Positions 29,762 to 38,704 of a DNA stretch of 64,000 bases are shown one piece after another (the first letter of the stretch is position 1; the number at the start of each line of letters is the position of its first letter). The notes beneath the pieces were generated by a model that did no database searches, had not been told where the DNA came from, and saw only the letters and a list, made by a program, of their open reading frames with translations. Made by a program: the position numbers and the translations under genes. The DNA comes from Terrirubrum flagellatum (lineage in GTDB: Bacteria; Pseudomonadota; Alphaproteobacteria; Rhizobiales; Beijerinckiaceae), in NCBI RefSeq assembly GCF_022059845.1, contig NZ_CP091851.1:1922001-1986000 (forward strand), given 5' to 3'.

Positions 29762-30832
29762 ATGACCAGATTGCGGGTTGCGGTGCTCTTCGGCGGCCGC
29801 TCGGCGGAGCATGATGTTTCGGTCCTCTCCGCGCGCAATGTCGTGAAGGGGCTCGATCCCGCGAAGTACGACGTCGTTCCGATCTTCATTTCGCGCGACG
29901 GGCGATGGCGTCTTCTCGAACTTGAAAATGGCGTTCTGCCGGAGGCGCTTTCGGAACATGGCGCGGAAGTCTGCCTGATGCCGGGAGGACGCGGACGTCT
30001 TCTCAGCCTCGATGAAGCTCGCGGCGCGCGCGATCTCCCCGACATCGGCATTCTCTTTCCGGTGCTGCACGGCATGGATGGCGAGGACGGTTCGGTGCAG
30101 GGGCTGGCGGCGGTGGCGGGCGTTCCCCTCGCCGGCTGCGGCATCCTGGGATCGGCTGTCGCGATCGACAAGGAGATCGCGAAGCGCCTGCTGCGCGAGG
30201 CGGGGCTGCCCGTGGCGCGCTCGATCACGCTGCGTCGCGGCGAGACGATTTCATTTGAGAATGTCGTTGCGCAGCTCGGCGCGCCTGTTTTCGTCAAACC
30301 GGCGCGTCAGGGATCGTCGGTCGGCGTGAGCAAGGCGGCGACGGCGGAAGAATTCAGCGCCGCGCTCGTCGAAGCCTTCAAGCACGACGTGAAGATCCTG
30401 ATCGAGGAGTTCGTGCAGGGCCGCGAGGTCGAGTGCAGCGTGCTGGAGCGCGCGGACGGCTCGATCTTCGTCTCGCTGCCCGGAGAGATCGCGGCGGCTT
30501 CAAGCCATGGCTTCTATAGCTACGACGCCAAATATATCGATCCGGATGGCGCCGTTCTCAGCATTCCCGCGCATCTGTCCGATGAGGCGACAACGCGCGT
30601 CAGAGCGATGGCGGAGAAGGCGTTCCACGCGCTCGGCTGCGACGCCGTCGCGCGCGTCGATTTCTTCGCCAAGCCGGACATGAGCTTCGTCATCAACGAG
30701 ATCAACACGATCCCCGGCTTCACCGACATCAGCATGTACGCCAAGGCGCTGGCGGCGAGCGGCGTCGCCTATCGCGACGTTCTCGATCAGATCATCGCGC
30801 ATGGGCTTGCACGGGCCGGCGCGCATCGATGA
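29762..30832 (+). CDS. ddl: D-alanine--D-alanine ligase
   Basis: A 356-aa ATP-grasp ligase making D-Ala-D-Ala for peptidoglycan. The start at 29762 (MTRLRVAVLFGGRSAEHDVS) matches the family, with the HDVS motif. Other signatures are FPVLHGMDGEDGSVQGLAA, FVKPARQGSSVGV, and FINEINTIPGFTDISMY-type residues VINEINTIPGFTDISMYA near the C-terminus. It lies outside any division (dcw) cluster. A decayed copy of its 3' end is found at 32916-32990. Confidence 0.97.
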   Translation: MTRLRVAVLFGGRSAEHDVSVLSARNVVKGLDPAKYDVVPIFISRDGRWRLLELENGVLPEALSEHGAEVCLMPGGRGRLLSLDEARGARDLPDIGILFPVLHGMDGEDGSVQGLAAVAGVPLAGCGILGSAVAIDKEIAKRLLREAGLPVARSITLRRGETISFENVVAQLGAPVFVKPARQGSSVGVSKAATAEEFSAALVEAFKHDVKILIEEFVQGREVECSVLERADGSIFVSLPGEIAAASSHGFYSYDAKYIDPDGAVLSIPAHLSDEATTRVRAMAEKAFHALGCDAVARVDFFAKPDMSFVINEINTIPGFTDISMYAKALAASGVAYRDVLDQIIAHGLARAGAHR

Positions 30833-30849
30833 ACGATCGCGCCGCGCTT

Positions 30850-30996
30850 CCCTCTCCCCGTCTCAACGGGGAGAGGGTGTTTGCGAGCGGAGCGAAGCAA
30901 ACCGGGTGAGGGGCGTTCGTAACTCAATCTTGACGATTAGCGCCGCCCCTCATCCGGCGCTTCGCGCCACCTTCTCCCCGTTGTCACGGGGAGAAG
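30850..30996. repeat. pair of inverted repeats of intergenic (RIME-like) type
   Basis: Two hairpins: CCCTCTCCCCG-TCTCAA-CGGGGAGAGGG (30850-30877) and CTTCTCCCCG-TTGTCA-CGGGGAGAAG (30971-30996). Between them is the GGGTGAGGGGCG / CGCCCCTCATCC pairing. This structure is typical of dispersed intergenic mosaic elements of Hyphomicrobiales. It lies between ddl and the convergent amidohydrolase and may also terminate both. Confidence 0.8.
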
Positions 30997-31024
30997 GGGA
31001 ACGGCGGCGTCGCGCCGCCCTCGC

Positions 31025-32734
31025 CTACTGCATGGTCGGATCCCTGTAGGCTTCCTTTCCGCCGACATAGGTCAGCATCGCCTTCATCTGGGGAATCCTC
31101 TTCTCCGCGACCGTCAGGAGATCGTCCGATAGCACCGCAAAATCGGCGAGCTTGCCCGGCGTGATCGAGCCTTTGATATCGGCTTCGCCGGTGAGCCTGG
31201 CGTAATTGATCGTGATCATGCGCAACAATTCTTCGCGCGAAGGAACGCGCTCGTTGGCGCCGTAGACGCCGTCGGAAATCGTGTCCCGCGTCAGAAAGTG
31301 ATAAAGCTCCCAGAACGGATTGAACGGCACCACCGGCGAATCCGTGCCGCCGACGACGAGGAATCCCGCGTCCAGATAGGTCTTCACCGGCGTCACCTGG
31401 CTCGCCCGCTCCGCGCCGAGATAATTCTTCAGCGCGGGCGCCGCGAGATAGAGATGGTCTTGCACCGACAGCGCAAGATCGAGCTTCTTCATGCGCTCGA
31501 GCTGCTCGGGCCGCGATACGAAAAGATGCTCGACCGCCCATCGCTTTCCGGCGAGCGGATGATCCGCGTTCGCGGCCTCGTAGGCTTCAAGCACCTGATC
31601 GAGGCCAGCATCGCCGACAGCGTGCGTCGTCGCGCGCCAGCCCGCGTCATTGATTGCGCGAACGACCCTGGTGAAGTCGGCCTTGGGCACCACCATGAGG
31701 CCGAAGAACGTGCCTCCCTTGCCATACGGGCCAGCGAACGGCTTCGACATCAGTCCACCCTCGAACCCGCCGTCCACCAGCAATTTAATCCCGCCGATGC
31801 GCACCCATTCGTCGCCCTCGTCCTGTTTCAGCGGCGATTTCGCGATGATGTCGAGAATGCGCTCCGGCTGGCGCACGCCGAACCCCGGCAAATAGATGGT
31901 GTAGCGCAGCGTGAGCTGGCCGCTCTTGCGCGCTTCGAGGATCGCGTTGAGCGCCTGTGAGAATTCGCCCTTGTAGCCGCCCGGCACGCGAACGCTGGTG
32001 ATTCCGTATGCGTTGAGTCTGCGCTGCGTCGTCAGCACGTCATCGACGGTGACCGAGCGCGGCGATGGCAGCTTCACGAAATTCTTCGCGTTGTCGATCA
32101 GTTCGCCGGTGAGTTCGCCGTCGGCGTCCCGGGTGATGGCGCCGCCGGCCGGCTCCGGCGTGTCCTTCGTGATGTTGTATTTGCGCAGCGCCGCGCTGTT
32201 GAGAATGTAGTCGTGGCCGCCGCGCACCAGCACGAGCGGATTGTTCGGCGAGACCCTGTCGAGCTCTTTCGCCGTTGGCAGCCGCTGCTCCTTGAGCTGC
32301 GCCTCATGCCAATCCGAATTGCTGATGATCAAATCTCCGGGGACGGCTTTCTTCGCGGCCTCCTCGACCGCCGCCATCAGCTCCGCCATCGACCGCGTGT
32401 CCGAGAGATCGACGCCGGGGCCGCCGCCCTCGTTGTGAAAATGGCCGTCCGCAAGCCCTGGCGCGACGAAGCGGCCCTTCAAATCGATGACCCTGCTGTT
32501 CGGCCCCGCGGTTTTCAGCACGGCCTCGGACGCGCCGACCGCAATGAATTTCCCGTCCTTCACCGCGAAAGCTTCGACGAGCGGCGCGCGATCGTCGGCC
32601 GTAAACACCTTGCCGTTGATCGCAACCAGATCAGCCGCCTGCGCAAGCGCGCCGCCTGAGCCAAGCGCCATCGAGATAAGAAGCGCGACGCTCGCGGCGA
32701 GGAGCCGCGCTTTGCGCCCGGGCATATCAATCAT
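31025..32734 (-). CDS. secreted metal-dependent amidohydrolase (YtcJ-like)
   Basis: A 569-aa amidohydrolase-3-type protein. From the ATG at 32734, preceded by GGAGG, there is a signal peptide (LLAASVALLISMALGSGGALAQA). The metal ligands expected for the TIM barrel appear: GLADGHFHNEG (H-x-H), a lysine-containing block ISNSDWHEAQLK, THAVGDAGLDQ (His), and VVGGTDSP (Asp). Such enzymes hydrolyse amide or carbamate bonds in unknown small substrates. It is convergent with ddl and stands alone; its position between ddl and the ddl remnant is noted separately. Confidence 0.85.
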   Translation of the reverse strand: MIDMPGRKARLLAASVALLISMALGSGGALAQAADLVAINGKVFTADDRAPLVEAFAVKDGKFIAVGASEAVLKTAGPNSRVIDLKGRFVAPGLADGHFHNEGGGPGVDLSDTRSMAELMAAVEEAAKKAVPGDLIISNSDWHEAQLKEQRLPTAKELDRVSPNNPLVLVRGGHDYILNSAALRKYNITKDTPEPAGGAITRDADGELTGELIDNAKNFVKLPSPRSVTVDDVLTTQRRLNAYGITSVRVPGGYKGEFSQALNAILEARKSGQLTLRYTIYLPGFGVRQPERILDIIAKSPLKQDEGDEWVRIGGIKLLVDGGFEGGLMSKPFAGPYGKGGTFFGLMVVPKADFTRVVRAINDAGWRATTHAVGDAGLDQVLEAYEAANADHPLAGKRWAVEHLFVSRPEQLERMKKLDLALSVQDHLYLAAPALKNYLGAERASQVTPVKTYLDAGFLVVGGTDSPVVPFNPFWELYHFLTRDTISDGVYGANERVPSREELLRMITINYARLTGEADIKGSITPGKLADFAVLSDDLLTVAEKRIPQMKAMLTYVGGKEAYRDPTMQ

Positions 32735-32915
32735 GGCGATCCTCCAGACGTTCGTCGCTCTGCGGCGGGACGAGAACGAAGAATTCGCCAACAGGGCGTT
32801 CCCGGCCGCTACGGCCAATTATTTTAAGCTTAAAATAACCCCGGCCGCTGTCAATTGCCGGCCATGGCGACGCTCATCCGCCTGATGGCGCTTACAGGTT
32901 CGCAGTTTTTCCGGG

Positions 32916-32990
32916 CTTGCCATCGCCTATCGCGACGCGCTCGATCAGATCATTGCGCGCGGTCTGGAGCGCGCGCGTCAAAGCGCCTGA
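32916..32990 (+). pseudogene. remnant of a second ddl 3' end
   Basis: The bases 32916-32990 translate as LAIAYRDALDQIIARGLERA followed by a stop, which corresponds residue for residue to the ddl C-terminus at 30768-30829 (GVAYRDVLDQIIAHGLARA). Nucleotide identity is around 80 percent by eye. The copy has no upstream gene: the frame before it is short and unrelated to ddl. It has the same orientation as ddl, about 2.1 kb away, with the amidohydrolase between them. It is a decayed duplicate. Confidence 0.7.
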
Positions 32991-33127
32991 AACTCGCAAC
33001 TGACGCGAGCTCGCGCCACGCTTCTGTGCGATCGCGCACATGACCGATGTCGAAGCGCCCGCTATGATTAACGCCAGGCAGGCGTCCGGGGAACGCGGCC
33101 TTCAATCGACTTTGATTGGAGCCAACC

Positions 33128-33781
33128 ATGGGCGAGTTCGAGCAGGTCACGCCTGAACAGTTCGCCGACGAACTCACACGCGCGCCTTCGACCGATACGT
33201 TTCGCAAGCAATATGCGCGTTTCAGACCTGCGACCGGCGATGGCTGGAACGGCCCCGATTTCATGATCCATCGCGGCCCGCTCAGGGTGAAAGGCAATTT
33301 CCAGGCGCCGGGCTACTGTATGCTCATCCTGGGCGACCTCATCGTCGACGGATTGATCGATCTGCAGAATCCCAACGAGAAAGGCTTCGACGAGGGCGGC
33401 CTATTCATCGTGCTCGGCGATGTGATCTCCCTCTCCTTCTCCAGCGAATATGGCAAGTGCGTCTTTATCGATGGCGATCTGCAATCGCGCGACATGATCA
33501 TCAACGCCTTCGGCGACTCCTCGCTCATCGTGACGGGATTGCTGACGACGAAATTCTTCTACGGCGAGGACATCTGGGCCGAAGTCGGGGACGGCGCTGA
33601 CATCGAGTATGGCTACGGCTATTGCCTGCCGATCGGCTATTCCGACGCGACGCGTCAAGCGATCCGGCCGCGCCGCGGCGCCGACGCCGTGCTCAAGGCG
33701 CTTGATATCAAAGGCGCGGCCGGCCCCACCTGCCTGAAGCTTCGTCAGAAGCTCAGATCGGGCGGCACCATCTTCAGTTGA
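33128..33781 (+). CDS. predicted beta-helix protein, function unknown
   Basis: A 217-aa protein; start chosen at 33128 (MGEFEQVTPEQF), with GGAG upstream. The middle shows repeating short strands with Gly-Asp turns (LILGDLIVDGLIDLQ, LFIVLGDVISLSF, CVFIDGDLQSRDMII), the pattern of a single-stranded beta-helix similar to bactofilin or polymer-forming domains. The first 40 residues are a helical lead. There is no signal peptide. It precedes a DUF1963/YwqG-like gene on the same strand by 73 bases, a family often tied to polymorphic toxin immunity, so an immunity-like role is possible but unproven. Confidence 0.6.
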   Translation: MGEFEQVTPEQFADELTRAPSTDTFRKQYARFRPATGDGWNGPDFMIHRGPLRVKGNFQAPGYCMLILGDLIVDGLIDLQNPNEKGFDEGGLFIVLGDVISLSFSSEYGKCVFIDGDLQSRDMIINAFGDSSLIVTGLLTTKFFYGEDIWAEVGDGADIEYGYGYCLPIGYSDATRQAIRPRRGADAVLKALDIKGAAGPTCLKLRQKLRSGGTIFS

Positions 33782-33854
33782 TCGACGTCTCGCATGATCG
33801 CCGGCGCGCGAACATGCGAAGCTCGTATTTCATCTTCAGATTTGAGGCCTGAAA

Positions 33855-34895
33855 ATGTTTCGCTCGTCGTCCGAGATCGAAGACGTCTTGATCGAGGCCG
33901 AATTGGAGCCTGACGATGCGCGGCTTCTTGCTGCTTCCGCCAAGCCCACAATCTGGCTGAAAACCCGGGCCGTCGACTCCGAAGACAAGATCGCCATCGG
34001 CGCGACGAAAATCGGCGGCCGCCCAGATCTGCCCGCCAGCGTCGCATGGCCGATCAGGCCCGCCTATCCCGATATCGAAGCCCGCACGAAGCATTTGCGG
34101 CGCGATATCGCAAACCCGGACAGCGCCTGGTCATGGGCGACGCCGGAGCAGCGCGTCGCCTTCAGCAAGGAAAGCGCCGATCGCATCCGCATCGTCGAAA
34201 ACCCTTTTCCTCTCGGCTTTCTCGCGCAAATCAATTTCGCGGAGATGTGGGCCGCGGGACCGCTCGATCCTGATATGCCGCGAAGCGGCGTGCTGTCGCT
34301 GTTCTTCGATCTTATCGAAGCGCCGTGGGGCTTCGATCCCAATGACAGGGTCGCATTCGCCGCGCTGTTTCAGGATGTCGGCGAGACGCTAACGCGGCGC
34401 GACGCGCCAACGCCGATCGTTCCCTCGCCGCAGGAATGGCGCCTGCGTCCGCTCGCCTGCGTCGCCAACCCCTGCGTCACGCCCACGCCGCCCGAAAATG
34501 TCGAAAATCTCGGTCTCGCTCTCTCCGCGGACTGCGTCGAACAATTGCAAGACTGGTGGGGCGACGACGACAACATGTATGCGACGGAAGGCGGCGTGGA
34601 CTGGAAATGTCATCGCATCGGCGGCTGGCCGACGCCCATCCAAGGCGACATGCAGACGGAATGCGCGCTGGTGACCGCCGGGCATTATTGCGGCGACAGC
34701 GCGGCCTATCGCGCCCCTGAGCTGGAGCCGGTGCGGGCGACCGCGTCCGACTGGCTGATGCTCGCCCAGATCGGCACGGACGAGAAAGGCGGCGTGACCT
34801 GGGGCGACAATGGACAGGTTTATGTCTGGATCAGGCGCGACGATCTTGCGGCCCGGCGCTTCGACCGGGCGCATCTGATCACGCAATGTCATTGA
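33855..34895 (+). CDS. DUF1963 / YwqG-like protein
   Basis: A 346-aa protein of the YwqG (DUF1963) family. Family marks are IGGRPDLPASVAWP near residues 55-70, LGFLAQINFAEM, LSLFFDL, and the C-terminal MLAQIGTDEKGGVTWGDNGQVYVWIRRDDL. No biochemical function is established for the family; it is frequent next to polymorphic toxins and SMI1-like proteins. It is soluble and has no signal peptide. It may be co-transcribed with the preceding beta-helix gene. Confidence 0.85.
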   Translation: MFRSSSEIEDVLIEAELEPDDARLLAASAKPTIWLKTRAVDSEDKIAIGATKIGGRPDLPASVAWPIRPAYPDIEARTKHLRRDIANPDSAWSWATPEQRVAFSKESADRIRIVENPFPLGFLAQINFAEMWAAGPLDPDMPRSGVLSLFFDLIEAPWGFDPNDRVAFAALFQDVGETLTRRDAPTPIVPSPQEWRLRPLACVANPCVTPTPPENVENLGLALSADCVEQLQDWWGDDDNMYATEGGVDWKCHRIGGWPTPIQGDMQTECALVTAGHYCGDSAAYRAPELEPVRATASDWLMLAQIGTDEKGGVTWGDNGQVYVWIRRDDLAARRFDRAHLITQCH

Positions 34896-34961
34896 TCCGG
34901 CGCGGCTCTCATTGCGGGAACAGCGTGTCGCGCGTCGGCGTCGCCTCCGGCGTCGCTTGTC

Positions 34962-35888
34962 TCAGGCATGCGCGGTCTTGCCGCCGTCAATGACGAAGGA
35001 CGAGCCGGTCATGAAGGCGTGGTCGTCGGACGCCAGCGTCAGCGCCGCCGCAGCGATCTCTTCCGCCGTCGCCATTCGGCCGAACCCGGGAACATTCAAT
35101 TTCGCCCACTGCGCCGCGGCGACGTTCCAGACCGCGTCAGGCGCATTCTGCATGCCGGCGACGCGCCGCACGAAATCCGTATTGGTTGTGCCGGGAAGAA
35201 GCGCGTTTATACGCACCCCTTTGTCGGCGTAATCGAGCGCGGCGGACTGCACGAGGCCGATCAGCGCGCGCTTGCTGGCGGTGTAGGCGGCGCGCTTCGC
35301 CTGAGTAGCGATCGCGTTGGAGGAGGCGGTGACGACGATCGCGCCGCCGCCAGCGGCGATCAGGTGCGGCGCCTGATATTTGATGGCGAGAAAAACGCCG
35401 CGCAAATTTGTCCCGATCACGTCGTCGAATTCGCTCGCGCTCAGTGCGTGAAGCGGCTTTTCAAGCGTGACGCCCGCATTGTTGAAAGCGACGTTGAGTC
35501 CGCCATAGCGCGCGACCGTTGCGGCGATGAAAGCTTGCACGTCGTCCTCGACCCTGACGTCGGCGCGAACATAGAACGCCTCGCCGCCTTCGAGGCTGAT
35601 TTCGGCTTCGACCGCGCGGCCCAGCTCCTCGCGACGACCGCAGAAAGCTACTTTCGCGCCTTCGGCGGCGAACGCCTTCGCGGCGGCGCGGCCGATTCCC
35701 GACGTGGCGCCGGTGATGGCGACAACCTTGCCATCGAAGCGCCGACGCCCGCTTGGCCGCTGTGAGGCCGGACGAGCCCCTTGGCCGAGCGCGACGCCGG
35801 CGGCGAAGCCTGCCGCCGCGCCCGCTGTCGAGCCGGCCATCGTCAGCATGCGGCGGCGGTTCGGCGACAGCGGCGGATCTGCGCTCAT
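34962..35888 (-). CDS. Tat-signal short-chain dehydrogenase/reductase
   Basis: A 308-aa SDR oxidoreductase. The N-terminus has RRRMLTMAGSTAGAAAGFAAG, a twin-arginine plus hydrophobic stretch, unusual for an SDR and implying export or membrane anchoring. The Rossmann motif is TGATSGIGRAAA, with NNAGV, catalytic Ser in TASSNAI and YxxxK as YTASKRA. The C-terminal SSFVIDGGKTAHA is standard. The start at 35888 (MSADPPLSP) overlaps the upstream methyltransferase stop by 4 bases. A longer open frame (to 36509) lies antisense-like over that gene and is not the true start. Confidence 0.9.
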   Translation of the reverse strand: MSADPPLSPNRRRMLTMAGSTAGAAAGFAAGVALGQGARPASQRPSGRRRFDGKVVAITGATSGIGRAAAKAFAAEGAKVAFCGRREELGRAVEAEISLEGGEAFYVRADVRVEDDVQAFIAATVARYGGLNVAFNNAGVTLEKPLHALSASEFDDVIGTNLRGVFLAIKYQAPHLIAAGGGAIVVTASSNAIATQAKRAAYTASKRALIGLVQSAALDYADKGVRINALLPGTTNTDFVRRVAGMQNAPDAVWNVAAAQWAKLNVPGFGRMATAEEIAAAALTLASDDHAFMTGSSFVIDGGKTAHA

Positions 35889-36517
35889 TGGCGAATCTCC
35901 CCTTCGTTGCGCGCCGCATCCGATTGCGGCGGCGCCGAAAGGCGACGCGCGGAACGCCGACGGATGCGATAGACGGAGGCGGGCGGGAGATTGGCGAAAG
36001 TGGAGCCGATCCGGATCGCCTTCAGTCCAAGACGATCGAGCAGCGTGCGCGACACGGGACAGCGCGGGCCGTAGGTGAATTGATAGAACGCGCCGCCGTC
36101 GCGCATTTGAGCGAAGGCGCCGTCGAGGATCGCCAGGACCTTGCGCGGCGACATCGAAAGAAGCGGCAGTCCGCTCACCACCGCGCCCGCCCACGCGCCA
36201 GGAACAAGAGCGACTTCGCCCAGTCGCGCCGCATCCATCCAGCGCACGGTCGCGTGCGGAAAGCGATGCGCCAGCAGGCGCGCGAAATCGGACCCGATCT
36301 CGATGAGCGCGAGCTGGTTCTCGGGCACGCCTCGCGCGAGCAGCGCCCGCGTGAACGCGCCCGTGCCGGGCCCAAGCTCGATCACCGGCGCGGAGGCCGC
36401 GGAAATCTCCGACGTGATCAGCCGCGCCAGCGCGTCGCTCGACGGCGCAATCGCGGCGACGCGCAAAGGTTCGCGCCGCCATTCCGCGACGAAGCGCAGA
36501 AGGTCGCATTGAAGCAT
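35885..36517 (-). CDS. pmtA: phosphatidylethanolamine N-methyltransferase (PmtA type)
   Basis: A 210-aa soluble SAM-dependent methyltransferase. The motifs RVAAIAPSSDALARL and VIELGPGTGAFTRALLARGV (SAM motif I), and the C-terminal GSTFANLPPASVYRIRRR, match the Sinorhizobium-type PmtA branch, which trimethylates phosphatidylethanolamine to phosphatidylcholine. Start ATG at 36517 (MLQCDLLRF); two codons upstream are less likely. It overlaps the Tat-type SDR by 4 bases, an operon whose joint role is unclear. It is divergent from a TetR regulator. Confidence 0.82.
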   Translation of the reverse strand: MLQCDLLRFVAEWRREPLRVAAIAPSSDALARLITSEISAASAPVIELGPGTGAFTRALLARGVPENQLALIEIGSDFARLLAHRFPHATVRWMDAARLGEVALVPGAWAGAVVSGLPLLSMSPRKVLAILDGAFAQMRDGGAFYQFTYGPRCPVSRTLLDRLGLKAIRIGSTFANLPPASVYRIRRRSARRLSAPPQSDAARNEGEIRQ

Positions 36518-36590
36518 GATCGCTTCCACCTCAATCTGAATGATGTTAAGATTACGCTAGAGCAAAATCTGAACAGTGTAAAGACGGTTT

Positions 36591-37256
36591 ATGACAGGAC
36601 GAAAAACCGCTGCGGCGCAGCGCAAAATAAAAAAGAAGGCGTTGGCGCCCCGGCAATATCATCATGGCGCGCTGCGCGAAGCTCTGATCGCCGCGGCCGA
36701 CGCGATCCTAGCCGAGCGCGGCGTCGAGGGATTCACGCTGCGAGAAGCCGCGCGCCGGGCCGGGGTCTCGGCCGCAGCGCCGGCCCATCATTTCGCCAGC
36801 GTCGCCGGCCTGCTCACCGAGGTGGCCATCGGCGGCTATGAGGAACTGACGCGATTTCTCAGGGACGCCCATTCCACCGGGTCGGGGCCTAGCGCGCAGT
36901 TGCGCGTGTCCGGGCTCGGCTATGTTCGCTTCGCCCTCGCCTTTCCCGGCCGGTTCAAGCTGATGTACCGAAAGGATCTGCTGAATGACGATCCGCGGCT
37001 CCATGCCGCCGCCGGGCAAGCCTATGGCCAGCTCGAAACTGCGATGCGCGCCTATCTCGGCCTCGCGTCCGACGCGCCGCTCGACGCCGAGGCGCAGACG
37101 CTCATGCTCGGCTGCTGGTCAGCGGTTCACGGCTTCGCGCATCTGGCGATCGAGGGCCGCTTCGCCCAAGGGGGCGGCGCTCATCGCGTGCGCGATTTCG
37201 CCGAGGACCGTCTGCCGGCGATGCTCGCCGCGCTGTTGCCCGATCGCGCCCCGTGA
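36591..37256 (+). CDS. TetR family transcriptional regulator
   Basis: A 221-aa regulator. A basic N-terminal tail (about 1-22) precedes a TetR HTH (GVEGFTLREAARRAGVSAAAPAHHFAS). The C-terminal region has the WHG/TetR_C_33-type signature and a GYVRFALAFPGRFKLMYR block that forms the ligand pocket. It is transcribed divergently from pmtA-SDR, with 73 bases between starts, so it probably represses that pair through the shared region; no clean operator palindrome was recognised. Confidence 0.9.
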   Translation: MTGRKTAAAQRKIKKKALAPRQYHHGALREALIAAADAILAERGVEGFTLREAARRAGVSAAAPAHHFASVAGLLTEVAIGGYEELTRFLRDAHSTGSGPSAQLRVSGLGYVRFALAFPGRFKLMYRKDLLNDDPRLHAAAGQAYGQLETAMRAYLGLASDAPLDAEAQTLMLGCWSAVHGFAHLAIEGRFAQGGGAHRVRDFAEDRLPAMLAALLPDRAP

Positions 37257-37358
37257 GGCGCGAGTTCGAGAACACGCGGGCAAGGGTCGATTGAGTCGCG
37301 CGCGTTATCTTTCTTGATCTTTCTTGTGCCGGACTCCCTATTGAGGCTTCCGGGCCCC

Positions 37359-38000
37359 TTACTGAGGGAACAGGTGGAAGTAAGGTTTCGCCTCTTCAAA
37401 CGTTCTCGCCACTGAGGGACGCGCCTTTAACCGCTCGTAATAGGCAGCCGTCGCCGGATGCGCATCGCCGAAGGGCTCGCAGAGATTGGCGTAGAACAGC
37501 GCCGGCGCGGCGGCGCAGTCGGCCATGGTGAATTCTTCGCCGGCGGCCCAACGCTGCGACCTCATCCCAAGCTCGATCATGTCGTAGCAGGTCTTCAGCT
37601 TTGCGCGGGATTCGGCGACGCCGTGCGGGTCTTTCGCATCGGCGGGACGCCTGCGGTCGCCGACGATCTTCTGCATCTCCATGTTGACGTAGAGATCATA
37701 GAAGCGATCGCCGAGACGCACGTCGCGCGCCTTGTCAGGGCTCTCCGGCGCAAGACGCGCCGCGGCGGGAAAGCGCGCCGCGATATATTCGATGATCAAG
37801 GTCGATTCCGGCACGATGAGATCGCGCGCCTCGTCCCGCATGATCGGAAATTTGCCGATCGGCCAGAGCCGTTTGACCTCGGCGTAGGCTTCGGCGCTGT
37901 CCAGCAGATAGGGCGTGAAGGGAACGTCCGCCTCGTAGAAGGCGATCACCGCCTTCTGACAGAAGGACGAGAGCGGATGATAGTAGAGAGTAAGCGACAT
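37359..38000 (-). CDS. glutathione S-transferase
   Basis: A 213-aa cytosolic GST. The thioredoxin-fold N-domain contains the catalytic site region HPLSSFCQKAVIAF, and the G-site motif VPESTLIIEYIAARFP. The C-terminal helical domain includes MADCAAAPALFYANL with the N-capping box. Start at 38000 with GGAG upstream. It is followed by an unrelated gene; the upstream RibD/DHFR-like reductase on the same strand is 18 bases away, so they may be one operon. Substrate unknown. Confidence 0.93.
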   Translation of the reverse strand: MSLTLYYHPLSSFCQKAVIAFYEADVPFTPYLLDSAEAYAEVKRLWPIGKFPIMRDEARDLIVPESTLIIEYIAARFPAAARLAPESPDKARDVRLGDRFYDLYVNMEMQKIVGDRRRPADAKDPHGVAESRAKLKTCYDMIELGMRSQRWAAGEEFTMADCAAAPALFYANLCEPFGDAHPATAAYYERLKARPSVARTFEEAKPYFHLFPQ

Positions 38001-38018
38001 GGACGGCTCCACGGGGCG

Positions 38019-38672
38019 TTAGAGGCGTTCGCTAGATCTGATGATAACGACATGCGTCGCGGCCTCCGTCGCGACCTTTTCGCTGACGGCATAGCCAAGT
38101 TTGACGAGATCGAGGCCGGCGAGAAGGGGCTCGCCTGAACCGAGCAGGATCGGCGAAATCGCAAGATGCATCTCGTCGATAAGTCCGGCCTCGAGATACT
38201 GCCGGATCGTGGAGGCGCCGCCTCCGACCCTGACGTCCTTGCCTTCGGCCGCTTCCCGCGCCCGCTCCAGCGCGGCGTGGATTCCTGATGTCACGAAGTG
38301 GAAGGTGGTGCCGCCCTCCATCTCGATCGGGGCGCGGGCATGGTGGGTCAGGACGAAGACCGGGCAGTGATAGGGAGGGTTGGCGCCCCACCAGCCCTTC
38401 CAGTTCTCGTCAGGCCACTCGCCGCGGATCGGTCCGAACATGTTGCGGCCGAGAATCCAGGCGCCGACATTCTCGAAGCCGCGGGCGGCGAACCCGTCGT
38501 CAACATTCACGACGCCGTCCTGGCCGGACATCTTTTTGAAGGTGCGGGTGGGAAAGAACCATTCGTGCAGGGCTTCGCCGCCGACCCCGAGCGGGTTCTT
38601 GAGACTCTGGTCCGGACCCGCGCCATATCCATCCAGTGAAATCGCAAAACTGCTCACACGAAGTTTCGACAT
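38019..38672 (-). CDS. RibD C-terminal/dihydrofolate-reductase-like reductase
   Basis: A 217-aa protein of the RibD_C/DHFR-like family (NAD(P)H-binding deaminase-reductase). It starts MSKLRVSSFAISLDGYGAGP; DGVVNVDDGFA is followed by WILGRNMFG and VFVLTHHARAP. The last third reads GGASTIRQYLEAGLIDEMHLAISPILLGSGEPL, the RibD-C signature. Activity is usually unknown. It is divergent from an HxlR regulator and upstream of a GST. Confidence 0.92.
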   Translation of the reverse strand: MSKLRVSSFAISLDGYGAGPDQSLKNPLGVGGEALHEWFFPTRTFKKMSGQDGVVNVDDGFAARGFENVGAWILGRNMFGPIRGEWPDENWKGWWGANPPYHCPVFVLTHHARAPIEMEGGTTFHFVTSGIHAALERAREAAEGKDVRVGGGASTIRQYLEAGLIDEMHLAISPILLGSGEPLLAGLDLVKLGYAVSEKVATEAATHVVIIRSSERL

Positions 38673-38704
38673 TGCTTTTCCTCCAGATTTCCGCTTGTGA
38701 TTTG

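Noticed and set aside
34962-36509. A 515-codon frame that would fuse an Arg-rich N-terminus to the SDR
   Set aside because: The extra 207 codons run through pmtA in another frame and are Arg/Ala-rich noise; the SDR with its signal starts at 35888.
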